DNA from: Moesziomyces globuligerus
Lineage: Eukaryota > Basidiomycota > Ustilaginomycetes > Ustilaginales > Ustilaginaceae
Direction: 5' to 3'
DNA: 64,000 nucleotides
NCBI GenBank assembly: GCA_030849465.1
Contig: JARVLF010000005.1
Span: 372,001 to 436,000 of the forward strand
Shown here: one piece after another, positions 48,456 through 58,087 of the stretch
Layout of the letters: every line of letters starts with the position of its first letter
How positions within the stretch are numbered: position 1 is the first letter of the stretch
Notes under the pieces: generated by a model
What the model was told of the DNA's origin: nothing
Database searches by the model: none
Seen by the model: the letters and a program-made list of their open reading frames with translations, nothing else
Translations under genes and position numbers: made by a program

Positions 48456-49742
48456 ATGCACGGCGTCAAGCGCACGCCCAAGACCGCCGCGTCCTCCGAG
48501 GCGCGCGCCGCACGCAAGGCCAAGGAGGCCGCCAAGCTCCAGGCGTACCTCGAGGTGGAGCGCACCTTCTTCCAACACCGCCGCGAGTCGCGCAAGGACC
48601 TCGCCGCGCTGCACCACACCACGACGCTCCTGACGCTCAACCCGGAACTCTACACGGTCTGGAACTACCGTCGCGAGATCCTGCTTGCGCTCTTTGCCCA
48701 GCCTGCCTCGGACCATGATGCGCCGCCCCCGGATGTCTTTGCGGCGATGCGCATCGACGCCACCCAGGCCGACGGCGGCGAGGAGCCACGCTGGCGTCGC
48801 AACCAGCAGCTGCTCGAGGACGATCTCGGCCTGACCGAGCACGCGCTGCGCGCGCATCCCAAGGTCTACTGGATCTGGAACCACCGCATGTGGTGTCTGA
48901 CCCAGTATCCACCGCTTCCGGCCGCGGGCAAGGCAGCGACGCCCACGCAGACGCAGGCGCAGGCGCAGGCGCAGTGGGTGTGGCAGCGCGAGCTGAGGCT
49001 GGTGGAAAAGATGCTCGAGCTCGATCCACGCAACTTCCACGGCTGGAACTGTCGCCGCGCCATTGTGGACCACCTCGCGCTCGCGCTCGTCTTGTCCTCG
49101 TCGTCGTCCTCGCTCGTCGAGGTTTCAAGTGCCGCTTCTCTCACGGCGCTACTCACGCATCCGGCCCTCGTCGGTGCAGACGGTGAGTCGACGGCAGCGG
49201 TCAAGGCGCAGCTGGTGAGGCTCGCCCAGACCGAGCTCGCGTATGCGACGCGCAAGATCGAGAGCAACTTTAGCAATTTCTCGGCGTGGCATCTGCGTTC
49301 GCAGCTGCTGCCGAGCGTGTGGACCGCCGAGCAGCTCGCGCCGGCGCAGGTCGAGCAGCGCATCCAGGCCGAGCTCGAGCTGGTCAAGCAGGCCATGTAC
49401 ACCGACCCGGCGGATCAGAGCGTCTGGTTCTACCACCGTTGGCTCCTCGACCGCCTCACCTCACCCAAACCGACGGCGCGCGTGGCCGACCAAGCAAAGC
49501 TGCGCAAAGTGCTCGCCAGCGAAGTCGAGGCGATCGACGAGCTGCTAGAGCTCGAACCGGATAGCAAGTGGTGTGCCATCGGCCTGGCGCATCTGCATAC
49601 GCTGCTCGCCGAACACGACGAGCCAACGGCTCGAGAGAGCCACCGAAACCGAGCGGGCGAGCTGCTCGAGCTCCTGGTCCAGCTCGATCCGGACCGTGCC
49701 CAACGATACCGAGACCTGCTCGCTGGCCGAGCTCACTTCTAG
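48456..49742 (+). CDS. BET4: Rab geranylgeranyltransferase alpha subunit
   Basis: From the ATG at 48456 (MHGVKRTPKT) the product has 428 residues. Five prenyltransferase alpha repeats are visible: YTVWNYRREIL, YWIWNHRMWCL, FHGWNCRRAIV, FSAWHLRSQLL and QSVWFYHRWLL, each with the Trp-x2-Arg pattern of the family. The N-terminal MHGVKR start is typical of Bet4. With Bet2 and Mrs6 (Rab escort protein) it attaches two geranylgeranyl groups to Rab C termini in the cytosol. Length and repeats match fungal Bet4, which lacks the LRR and Ig parts of animal RabGGTA. A Gln/Ala repeat near residue 170 and a Ser-rich loop near 210-222 are local insertions. Confidence 0.95.
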   Translation: MHGVKRTPKTAASSEARAARKAKEAAKLQAYLEVERTFFQHRRESRKDLAALHHTTTLLTLNPELYTVWNYRREILLALFAQPASDHDAPPPDVFAAMRIDATQADGGEEPRWRRNQQLLEDDLGLTEHALRAHPKVYWIWNHRMWCLTQYPPLPAAGKAATPTQTQAQAQAQWVWQRELRLVEKMLELDPRNFHGWNCRRAIVDHLALALVLSSSSSSLVEVSSAASLTALLTHPALVGADGESTAAVKAQLVRLAQTELAYATRKIESNFSNFSAWHLRSQLLPSVWTAEQLAPAQVEQRIQAELELVKQAMYTDPADQSVWFYHRWLLDRLTSPKPTARVADQAKLRKVLASEVEAIDELLELEPDSKWCAIGLAHLHTLLAEHDEPTARESHRNRAGELLELLVQLDPDRAQRYRDLLAGRAHF

Positions 49743-49831
49743 CGCAACACCAAACACACGTACGAAATACAGGGCAATAGCGACAGGTTGCGATTCGAAA
49801 AGATGGGGAGAGGGGGGGAATGCGATTAGTA

Positions 49832-50491
49832 TTAATAGAGGTGGACAAAGACATTGGTGCCGCCGAGAGGGCCAGTGGCTTCGCACTGAGCCTTGCAGTC
49901 CTTGATGAACTTGGCGTTGCACTCTACCGAGTTTTCGGTCTGGTGGCACTGGCCGCAGGTGAGGCCGTCCCTGCAGAAGGGTTTCTTGCCGATGGAGCCG
50001 ACCGACTTGCCGTCCTTGCGGCAGGTGACCTTCATGTCGGGGCAGATGTCGTCGTCGTCACCGTCGAGAGCGTGGCGGGTCGAGTCGATGGCGGATTGGA
50101 TTCCATCGAGCTTACCGCCCAGAGGACCGCGGGCCTCGCACTGAGCCGCGCACTCCTTGATGTACTTTGTGTTGCAGTCGAGCGTCTTCTTCTTGGGATG
50201 GCACATCTTGCACGAGAGGCCGTTGCGGCAGAAGTCCTGCGGTCCGAGATCGCCGACAATCTCGCCATCCTTGACGCACTGCACGGGCAGCTTGGGGCAG
50301 ATGTCGCCGTCGTCGTCCGACGAGTGGAACCAGTTGGGCAGCGTCAGCACGCGCGGCGTCGACGAAAACGGCACCTGGATAGGCACCTGGATCGTGTCGT
50401 CGTCGGCGTTGAAGGCGAGCGGCGTAGCCTGCGACGCGCCCGCGAGCAGCGACGCAGAGATCAGAACGAGCGAGGCAGCAGAAAGCTTCAT
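49832..50491 (-). CDS. Small secreted protein with two tandem eight-cysteine modules
   Basis: The 219-residue product has a clear signal peptide (MKLSAASLVLISASLLAGA). After a short spacer with Asp runs, two copies of the same module follow, about 62-130 and 145-213. Each has eight cysteines in the same spacing, starting DICP and containing FCR-x-GL-x-C-x2-CH, then C-x2-KxIK-x-C-x3-C and ending in EA-x-GPLGG. Each is preceded by an acidic run (SSDDDGDICP, GDDDDICP). No known family was recognised; the number of cysteines and the small size fit an extracellular effector, adhesin or antimicrobial protein. A TATA sequence lies about 95 bp upstream of the ATG. It is next to the GH30 gene on the same strand. 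Function is unknown. Confidence 0.88.
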   Translation of the reverse strand: MKLSAASLVLISASLLAGASQATPLAFNADDDTIQVPIQVPFSSTPRVLTLPNWFHSSDDDGDICPKLPVQCVKDGEIVGDLGPQDFCRNGLSCKMCHPKKKTLDCNTKYIKECAAQCEARGPLGGKLDGIQSAIDSTRHALDGDDDDICPDMKVTCRKDGKSVGSIGKKPFCRDGLTCGQCHQTENSVECNAKFIKDCKAQCEATGPLGGTNVFVHLY

Positions 50492-51241
50492 GTTAAAGTG
50501 TAGTGGACTAGGTGTGGTGGTGTGATTGGCAGTGTAGATGGCGTGGATGGACGATCAAGGGTCTAGGTCCCAAAGGGCGAGGGGATATATACTCTTGGTG
50601 AGCTTACTACGCCACGCTGATCCTTAAACTCAGCGCTACTGCACCACTGGCCGGAACTGAGCCATACTGAGGCTTGGGGTGGGTAAGCGAGGCCCGGCAG
50701 CCGCAAGCGGTGCGCGCCTGGGAGGAGAGCCCTAAAAATACCGCTTCGCTTCCACCCGTGCCAGGCTTGGGGACGGCACGATGATGGAATGGCCCTCCGC
50801 GTCGTGGCGGCGGGGGCGATTGAATGTCAGCAACCTCTGGATGCAGAGCTGCTTGGCACGAGGCTTTTGGAGCAGTCAAGAGTAGCTAAATTTGGCAACC
50901 GCGCTCCCCCGCAAAAAGAAAAGAAAAAGTAAAAACGAGGTACGCGAGCGCCAGCCTCGACGGCACAGAGCCCGGCTGCCTCAAGCCAGCACTTGACGTC
51001 AGCCCGCATCGCCGCCCCCAACCGCAACCACATTTCCGGCGCATGATTCACCACCTCGGCTCGGCCATGCCCTTGCGCCACCCCGTGACCGCCCCGCCGC
51101 AGCATCCCGCACGAGAAGCAACGTCTCTCCACCATCGCATCAACACACGTCGATATTGCAGCTCGTCAAAGGGGTCAGGTCGCCATCGAATTGCACGAGC
51201 AGAGCGTGGCTCAGCACGCCGAGCTCAGGCCCCAGCCCGGC
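50492..51241. other. Promoter of the eight-cysteine protein gene and 3' region of the GH30 gene
   Basis: 750 bases; a TATA motif near 50586 and an AAAAAGAAAAGAAAAAG tract near 50914 are the visible features. Confidence 0.55.
50586..50591 (-). promoter_or_regulatory. TATA box of the eight-cysteine secreted protein gene
   Basis: TATATA about 95 bp upstream of the ATG at 50491, on the minus strand. Confidence 0.5.
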
Positions 51242-53305
51242 CTAGTTGACCTCGCCCCACTTCTCCTGCTTGGCTGGAATGCTTTCGACAGGAACAGCTT
51301 TCTCGTCGGTCTCGTCCTTGTCCGCCGGCTTCTTGTCGTCGGCGGGCTTGTCGTCGGCGGGCTTGTCGTCGGTGGGCTTGTCGTCGGTGGGCTTGTCGTC
51401 GGCGGGCTTGACGTCGGCGGTGGCGGGCGCAGCCTTGTCGTCAGAGGTGGCGGGTGCGGCCTTGTCAGTGCTCTTGTCGCCCTCAGTGGCGACTTTGGCC
51501 GATGGAGGGGCGACGGTGGGCGCCTCCCAAGAGAGCGTGTAGAGGCCGGGGACGGTGGTGACGTTGGCGATCTGGCCACGGAAGGCGATGACGGCGGTGA
51601 CGGGTTCCCAGACGCCCGTCTCGTAGTGGTCGTTCTGGTTGAGCAGGATGAGCGAGAACCTCGAGACGCCCGGACGGACGCCGTCCTGACGGAAGGCCTG
51701 GCCGAGCAACCGGCCGCCGAGCTCGCTGATCTCGTCGGTGCTGCTCACGCCGATGCGCTTCGAGTACGTCTTGGACTCGCCCGTCGGTCGGACCGCGGTC
51801 GACAGGTGCGAGAGGACGGCAAAGTCCGACGAGCGCTTGAAGAGCTCCGTCTCGTACCCCGTCTTGCTCCCGGTCTTCTTGGCATCCACCACATCCTTGG
51901 CCGCTACCGCCTCGCTCCGGTCACCAGAGTCCTCTTCCGGATTGGCTCCGTCGACATTGTCCTTGGCTCGTCGGAAAACGCTTCGGCGACGCTTGGCCGC
52001 CTCGCTCACCGTCTTGACGTGCGCAGGATCGCCTTTTGCCAGAGCATCCGTCGACTCGGGCAGCAGCAGGATCGCCGCATTGCAGTTCTGACACACGTCC
52101 GGCAGATGCGGCGTGGTGAAGCCGTCCTCGTCCTTGCGCAGCACGAGGTTCCACAGCAGCACGCTCCGGCTAAAGTAGCGCACCGAGCCGATGAGCAGCT
52201 GCCGCGCCGTGTTCTTCATGTTCTTGTACGGCTCGCTGAACCACTGGGTGACCTGGGTGAACTCGGTGAAGTAGGTCTCCTTGTCCGGATAGGCGTCGTG
52301 CGTCGTCTTTTGCATGCTCGGCTGGCCCGAATAGCCGTGCCAGGCGACGCCGTCCCAGATGGTGGGATCGGCGTTGAGCACCTCGAGCGCATAGTCGGCG
52401 CTATCCCAGTTGAAGTCCCACGCGAGCAGCTTGACGCTCTTGAACCCCTGCTTGTCCAGCGCCGTGCGCACGAGCTTACCCACCTGCACCGCCTGTTGCG
52501 CCGAGAGCTGCATGGTCGGATACTTGAGCTGCGGGATCTTGGGCTCGTTGAGCAGCGAGAGCGCATAGAGGTCGAGCTTCTCCTCCTTGTTGATCTCGCT
52601 CACCGCTCGGACGAGGTAGTTGGCGTAGACCTCCTCCATGCCCGCCTTGAGGTTGCCACCGAAGAGCGGTTGGGCTGCGTCGGTGTTCTCCTTCATCCAG
52701 CCCGGCGCACTCCAGGGGGCGGCGATGATCTTGAGGCCCGGGTGGACGGCGAGCATGTCGTGCAGCGTGAGCCAGAGCTTGGGCGCCTTCTTGATGGTGA
52801 AGAGCTCGAGCTTGGCGTCTTGCGAGCCGTCCTCCGTGTCGTCGTACGTGTAGGGCGAAACGCCAAAGTCGCACGCGCCCAGCGGCACACGCACCGTGTT
52901 GAGACCCAACCCGCCGCGCGAGAGCCACTCGGGCTGCTGCGAAAACATGAGGTGCAGCAGATCGTCGTACTCCTTGGCGTGCTTGCTCTTGAAGTCCTGC
53001 AGCGTGATCGCCACGCTGTCCGTCACTCCGCCGCCGAGCGCATCCACAAGCTGGCCCACCTGGTTCTCCGAGATCTTGATGCCGATCTGGTCGTGCGTAG
53101 CCTTGTCGCCTGCCGAGGCGGCAGCAGTCACGTTGACCGAGGCCGTCAGCGCGGCGCCGTCGGTAAATTTGATGGCAGGATCGCTCAGCTCCTGCACCTT
53201 GCTGTAGTCGTACGTCGTGCTCCACATCTTGTCGATCACCACCTCGGCCTGCACCAGCTGGGCGCTGGCCGCAGCCAGCGCAGCGGCAACCAGCACGAAC
53301 CTCAT
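51242..53305 (-). CDS. Secreted glycoside hydrolase family 30 enzyme
   Basis: From the ATG at 53305 (MRFVLVAAALAAASAQLVQAEV) the product has 687 residues with a signal peptide ending near residue 20. The GH30 fold shows GGGVTDSVAITL near 90, the WSAPGWMKE motif near 200, the acid/base Glu in LLNEP (about 268), WHGYSGQ, and the nucleophile Glu in YFTEFTQ (about 347). Fungal GH30 enzymes are endo-beta-1,6-glucanases or related glucosidases; the exact substrate here is not clear. An insertion around 395-450 has basic stretches (KRRRSVF) that could be cleaved by Kex2, and two Cys residues (VCQNCN). The last 90 residues are repeats of Asp-Asp-Lys-Pro-Ala/Thr. A TATA motif is at 53468. Confidence 0.9.
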   Translation of the reverse strand: MRFVLVAAALAAASAQLVQAEVVIDKMWSTTYDYSKVQELSDPAIKFTDGAALTASVNVTAAASAGDKATHDQIGIKISENQVGQLVDALGGGVTDSVAITLQDFKSKHAKEYDDLLHLMFSQQPEWLSRGGLGLNTVRVPLGACDFGVSPYTYDDTEDGSQDAKLELFTIKKAPKLWLTLHDMLAVHPGLKIIAAPWSAPGWMKENTDAAQPLFGGNLKAGMEEVYANYLVRAVSEINKEEKLDLYALSLLNEPKIPQLKYPTMQLSAQQAVQVGKLVRTALDKQGFKSVKLLAWDFNWDSADYALEVLNADPTIWDGVAWHGYSGQPSMQKTTHDAYPDKETYFTEFTQVTQWFSEPYKNMKNTARQLLIGSVRYFSRSVLLWNLVLRKDEDGFTTPHLPDVCQNCNAAILLLPESTDALAKGDPAHVKTVSEAAKRRRSVFRRAKDNVDGANPEEDSGDRSEAVAAKDVVDAKKTGSKTGYETELFKRSSDFAVLSHLSTAVRPTGESKTYSKRIGVSSTDEISELGGRLLGQAFRQDGVRPGVSRFSLILLNQNDHYETGVWEPVTAVIAFRGQIANVTTVPGLYTLSWEAPTVAPPSAKVATEGDKSTDKAAPATSDDKAAPATADVKPADDKPTDDKPTDDKPADDKPADDKKPADKDETDEKAVPVESIPAKQEKWGEVN
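51332..51406 (-). repeat. Five copies of a 15-base repeat in the GH30 gene coding for Asp-Asp-Lys-Pro-Ala/Thr
   Basis: The unit CTTGTCGTCGGCGGG (with GGTGGG variants) repeats five times in frame, followed by a degenerate sixth copy. It forms a charged, extended tail of the enzyme. Confidence 0.9.
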
Positions 53306-54322
53306 CGGCGTCGTCTGCACACGGGAACGCGCGCCGCTCAGGCAAGTGCGAAGCGTGGGAAGAGGAGGAGGGAAAGGGGGAGGGGGAAGGTTGTGAGAGG
53401 GAATGCAGAGGGAATGCGGGCAAGGTAGAAAGAAATGGGAGAGTGAGGAGGCGACCCGGGCACGTCCTTTATACGTTCGGAAGATCCGCCGATCCAAAAG
53501 TGACCCATTGCGCTGCGCCACTGCGGCTCGTATGCCTCTGATCGATGAGACTCGGGCAGAGCGTGTGGCTCAACGAAGGTCCTTCGACGACCGTGTGGGT
53601 TCGTCTGATGCACCAGACAGATCGTGGTGGGCCGTCTCTTGTCGACGCATGGCGTGTGGGAGCGATGAGGTGTAAGCGCTCGCCGAGTCGCTTGCGTTCA
53701 TAACTGTGCTTTCTTTAGCGCCATCCTCCAAGCGTCCGAGCGCCGGGCTAGACTAGCGTAGATTGCGATGTCGCTTCCAACGAGCGGCCCAGCTCGCGGT
53801 CCTGTCGAGACAAATGGGCCGACATCCGATCGGCGCAGCGCAGATGCCGACCGCCCAGCCCAGCTTGAGCTACGCGCCTATGACAACTTGACGTTTACGC
53901 TTGAGCATCCACCGGTTCAGATGGTTTGCCCCATCCACGCGTAGCATCGACATGAAAAGCCTTTCCCCACCGGGAGCGGGCACCCGCAGCCTCGGAGCGG
54001 ACCACGCTTTCCAACAGAATGTGGCTTCGATCGTGTGGGACACCACCACACCTGCATGCCCGCCACGCCCGCTTTCCCTCATGCACGCCCACCACCCAAT
54101 GCAACCCTGCATCTCAACAGTCGTCATCCTACAATGCGCTTCAAAGGCAGCCGAGGTGGGGACAAAAAAAGATGTGCTGCAGTATTGCTGGATGATGCGA
54201 ATTAGACGGACAACTTAACGAGACACAAAAAGAGATAAAAAGAAGACCCGAGGGCACGCAGCTCATGCGAGACGATGAGGTGTGCTGCCTTGGTGCATGA
54301 AAGCACGACGCGCGTGGCAGGA
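53306..54322. other. GH30 promoter and 3' region of the Ser-rich protein gene
   Basis: One kilobase between two minus-strand genes with no supported gene. It includes TTTATA (53468-53473, reading TATAAA on the minus strand), 163 bp upstream of the GH30 ATG, a probable TATA box. Confidence 0.55.
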
Positions 54323-57300
54323 CTAGGCAATGGCAGAGTTGGTTTCGGTCGGGTCGTTTGCCTGGGCAGCCTGGAGGAGCGAGTCCATGCCTGCCATCGA
54401 GGTCTGCTGTTTGGTCGCCGACGAAGCGTTCATCTGGCCCGCACCGGGCAATTCGCCGGGCAGGGCCTGTCCGGAAGCGGTCTCGACGGTAGCGACGCCG
54501 TCCTGACCGGGGAGCGGCGATTTGGACATGCGCTGTGCATGCAGCGCCGCCGCCTCGGTGGGCGTGGGCGAGTCGGTCGGCGACAGCAGCGCCGCTTCGA
54601 TCGACCTCGGCGTCGAGCCGTTCTTGCACACGGGCGACGCCGACTTGGGCGCGGGCGACTTGGAGTCGACCGCGCGCAGCGCCTCTTCGATCGTGGCCGG
54701 CGGCGACCTGTCCTTGCCCAACGGCGACGCCGGCTTGGGCGCAGGCGACTGCGACTGCGACACGGGTCGCGACACGGTGAGCTGCGCACCAGCAGGCTTG
54801 GGCGCAGCCAGCTTGGGCGAAGGCGCCGTAGGCTTTTGCTGGCTCGACGCCGAAGTACGACGCACTTTGGGCGCGGGCATGCCACTGCCAGCCGGAGTCG
54901 CAGACACCTCGGCCGTAGCGGCACCGTGGCTCGCCTCGTGGCTGCGACGCCTTTCTTGCGACGATGCAGTACGATCCGAGGTGCTGATGCTCGACGCGGT
55001 GCGCTTGGTCGAACCGGTCCGGGAAACCTTTTCGGACTTGGAGACCCCAACGTTGAAGGCTTCGGGCTTGGAAGATTCCGTCTTGACGACTCCAGCCTTG
55101 GACACTTCTGTGTTTGCGTGGTCCGACTTGGAGGATCCCCCGTGCTTGGGCGCGCTGGACCTGAACCCAAGCGAGCTGGCGACGTTGGCGATGGGCGAGT
55201 CCTTGTGCTTGACGCTCTTCTTGCCCTTGATGCCCTTCTTGTCGCCGCTCCCGGTTTTTGCGGCGCTCTCGGTCGCGCCAGCCGCGGCCACCTTCTTGGC
55301 AGCCAGGCGACGCTTGACCTTGTCCTGCAGCTTCTGCATGATCTGCGAGTGGGACAGATCGGTGCCAGGCACTGCACGCTCCGCCGATGAGAGCGAGCCG
55401 AGCGACGAGCGCGAGGTCCGGGCCGAAGACGACTTGAGTGGCGCGCGGAAGGAAGCAGAAGCGTCGTCGATCTGCATCCTAGCCACGCCGTCGCGCGTGG
55501 ATTCGGCCACCGTATCTTCAGAGGCGCTGCGAAGCGTACTGGGTTCATCCGCGTTCAGGTCCTCGCTGCGCTTGCGATCGTCGGGCGTTCCGCCGGCCGA
55601 AAGCCGACCCGGAACGCTCAGGAGGGGCGAGGGAGACAGCGCGGCGACGGACGAGCCAGCAATCGAGGTCGCCGTTTCGGCGGGCGAACGGAGCAGCGGC
55701 GAGCGATGGTCGAAGAGATGGTGTGGGCGCGGCGCGTCAGCCATGGTGGGGGAAAGTTGAGGCGAGATGCCGACCGGGTCGGCGGAGGCGCCATTGTAGC
55801 GATACGGGTGGATTGAGTGGCGAGCGGCGTGGCGGAAGTGCCTGTCGCGGAAACGGTCATCGTCGTATTCGGGAGCGAGCATGGCAGGGCGACCATTGTG
55901 CTCTGCGACCGAGCCGCGACGTTGTTGGCGTCGTGCCGGGTGCAGGTAGGGCGCATCGAGGTAGTCATCGATCGACCTGACGCGACGATCAGGAGCACGA
56001 GTCTGCGGCAGCGGAGGAGGATGAGGAGGATACGCCGAGATCGGATAGCGCGGGCGGAGGGCGCCAAGACGCTCTTCGTCAAAGGCACGTTGGCGAGCTG
56101 GCTCGTCGAGATAGGCTTGGCTCGACCTGTTGAGCGGGTGAGAGGAGCTCGAAGCGCCAAGATCAGCATCGGACGAAGCTGGCTGGGAAATCCTGCGATA
56201 TGCGTCGTATGCGAATGGCGAAGGCGATTCTGCACGACGTTCCTGAATAGGCATCATGGCTGCGATTGTCGAGCCAAACGGCAGAGGATCGGGGCGAGAA
56301 GGATCGTGGTAGCTCGGATAGGCGGGTCGAGAGGCGTATCGCGAGCCATACGCAGGGAGGTTCTCGTCGAAGGAAGATCCACGCGGGGTCCAGCTGATGC
56401 GCTCTGCGTGGGAGGCAGGATATCTGTGCGACGTGCGCTCCGTGGAGCGATTTGCGCTGTTCCAGGCGATGCCCGTAGGCGCAGGATCTGTCGAGTCTGC
56501 GTGGGTTCGAGGATCGGACCTGGCCAAGTCGAGTGTTCGTGGATCGCGCAGCGGTTGAGGTTGGGAAGCGCGATCGGACTCGAGGCAGTATGCGTCGAGG
56601 ACTTGGCGTACGAAGCGTGGCTCGTCGGCGAGGGCGTGTGAGGGCGGATGGTAGGCGGCTTGGCTGGAGGCGGAAGCTGCGCTGGACTGGGCCGAAGTGC
56701 GACGGGACGCCAAGGCATGTTGGACGATGTGTCGAACTTCGTCGATGTCTACGCCCATGGCGATGGATGCACGACGAAGGGCGAGTTCGTGGATGTGGGC
56801 CGAGGTGGCGGGATAGGTGGACGAGAGAATGCTGTGGCGGAGATGCGGATGCGAGGGCAGGGAGGCGGCCTCTAGCCTGGGAGAAGAGTCGGGCGAGGTG
56901 GTAAAGTGCTGGTCGTGGAAGAAAGAGGAGGAAGCGCTCGCGTTACGCTGCATGGCATGGGCGTCTCTGAGAACGGCGTTCCTGGACGCGTGGTGCGAAG
57001 CGGAGGACGAGGGAGATGTGAGGTGCATGCCTTCGTCTGCGTAGTCTGGGCGGTGCGGTCGGCGGTATTCATCGTCGAGAGGGTGCGAGGCGGTTGGTGG
57101 CGCTGCGGTTGCTGAAGCAGAAGAAGACGAAGAAGAAGCAGGTTGTTGGGCAGTGGCCGGATTGGAGGCAAGAGGAGCAGGCAGACGGGTGGCCGGGAAG
57201 GAAGGCGCGGCGACCAAAGCTGGAGGCGGCCTGAGCGCCGAGTCGTTGGGCGGAGGAGGAGGCGGCGCGGTGGAAGGATCTGCTAAAGAGCGAAGCGCAG

Positions 57301-57379
57301 CTCTGGCGAGTTCTTCCTTGTCGGAGACGGGACGATGCGCCCGATAAGGATGGGAGCGGCTGTCGCGTGAAGAGGACAT
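54323..57379 (-). CDS. Large disordered Ser/Pro-rich hypothetical protein
   Basis: The frame of 1018 residues starts at the ATG at 57379 (MSSSRDSRSHPYRAHRP). It lacks a signal peptide and transmembrane segments. Most of it is Ser/Pro/Ala/Arg-rich and disordered. A short conserved-looking helix, MGVDIDEVRHIVQHALASRR, lies near 208. A basic helix SQIMQKLQDKVKRRLAAKK lies near 685, followed by KKGIKGKKSVKHKDS. Near the C terminus a unit of about 30 residues (APKPASPLGKDRSP then TIEEALRA) is repeated with changes (APKSASPVCKNGSTP then SIEAALLS). The wide reading frame and codon use support a real gene. No family was recognised; a nuclear regulatory or scaffolding role is a guess. It is divergent from muskelin. 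Confidence 0.7.
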   Translation of the reverse strand: MSSSRDSRSHPYRAHRPVSDKEELARAALRSLADPSTAPPPPPPNDSALRPPPALVAAPSFPATRLPAPLASNPATAQQPASSSSSSASATAAPPTASHPLDDEYRRPHRPDYADEGMHLTSPSSSASHHASRNAVLRDAHAMQRNASASSSFFHDQHFTTSPDSSPRLEAASLPSHPHLRHSILSSTYPATSAHIHELALRRASIAMGVDIDEVRHIVQHALASRRTSAQSSAASASSQAAYHPPSHALADEPRFVRQVLDAYCLESDRASQPQPLRDPRTLDLARSDPRTHADSTDPAPTGIAWNSANRSTERTSHRYPASHAERISWTPRGSSFDENLPAYGSRYASRPAYPSYHDPSRPDPLPFGSTIAAMMPIQERRAESPSPFAYDAYRRISQPASSDADLGASSSSHPLNRSSQAYLDEPARQRAFDEERLGALRPRYPISAYPPHPPPLPQTRAPDRRVRSIDDYLDAPYLHPARRQQRRGSVAEHNGRPAMLAPEYDDDRFRDRHFRHAARHSIHPYRYNGASADPVGISPQLSPTMADAPRPHHLFDHRSPLLRSPAETATSIAGSSVAALSPSPLLSVPGRLSAGGTPDDRKRSEDLNADEPSTLRSASEDTVAESTRDGVARMQIDDASASFRAPLKSSSARTSRSSLGSLSSAERAVPGTDLSHSQIMQKLQDKVKRRLAAKKVAAAGATESAAKTGSGDKKGIKGKKSVKHKDSPIANVASSLGFRSSAPKHGGSSKSDHANTEVSKAGVVKTESSKPEAFNVGVSKSEKVSRTGSTKRTASSISTSDRTASSQERRRSHEASHGAATAEVSATPAGSGMPAPKVRRTSASSQQKPTAPSPKLAAPKPAGAQLTVSRPVSQSQSPAPKPASPLGKDRSPPATIEEALRAVDSKSPAPKSASPVCKNGSTPRSIEAALLSPTDSPTPTEAAALHAQRMSKSPLPGQDGVATVETASGQALPGELPGAGQMNASSATKQQTSMAGMDSLLQAAQANDPTETNSAIA

Positions 57380-58060
57380 GGTTTCACGCGATCGCCGAGC
57401 GGGTGGTGGACGACGAGACGGCGGTACGCATGGGAGAGCGCGCCCTCACGAATAGTCAAGATCAGGGTAGGCTATGTCGAGCGTGGCGAGGCGGGGCGAA
57501 ATCTGTTGCGCTACGATGTGCAAACTGAAGCTGTTGCAGAGGAGGTCGACGGACGAAGCTTTGGCAATGGCGGAGCGGAGATACGGGTCGGAAGATGGTG
57601 ACGGAGAATGTGCAATCGCAGTGGTGATGGTGGGGATGTGCAATGAGATGGTGGCGATGCTATCGAGATGGAGGCGGTGTGATGTGTGGGGATGTCGTTT
57701 GGTGCTCGGAAGAGGTGGCTGTACAGTCCAATGGTGATGATGATGATGATGCTGCTGTCGGTGCTCGTGCTACGGTAGTGGTGCTGATGCAGCGGCGTTG
57801 CGGTTGAAACGGAATTTAGAGTGGCTGCGAGCTGATGCTGGACGCCGTGGCTGTCAGCGAGCGCTCTCCCTCTCTCTCTAGAGTGAGTTGCGGCTCCTCG
57901 CCTCGACCTGCCGCGCGCGCTGCAGCCTCGTTGCGGTGTCGACTCGACTCGCTTCCTTCTCATGCGGCTCAGACGCAGTCGAGAGCGGCGCACGAGCAGT
58001 GCAGAGCCGCGCCCTAAAAAAAGACGCCGGGTGCGTCACCATGTCTGATTATTTTTTGCC

Positions 58061-58087
58061 TTTTTCTTTTCTTTTCTTTTCTTTTTT
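58061..58087 (+). repeat. Pyrimidine tract of TTTTC units
   Basis: Four or five TTTTC units in a T-rich stretch in the large gap. Confidence 0.85.

Noticed and set aside
51191..53428. A 745-codon plus-strand frame opposite the GH30 gene
   Set aside because: Antisense shadow; the GH30 catalytic motifs are on the minus strand.
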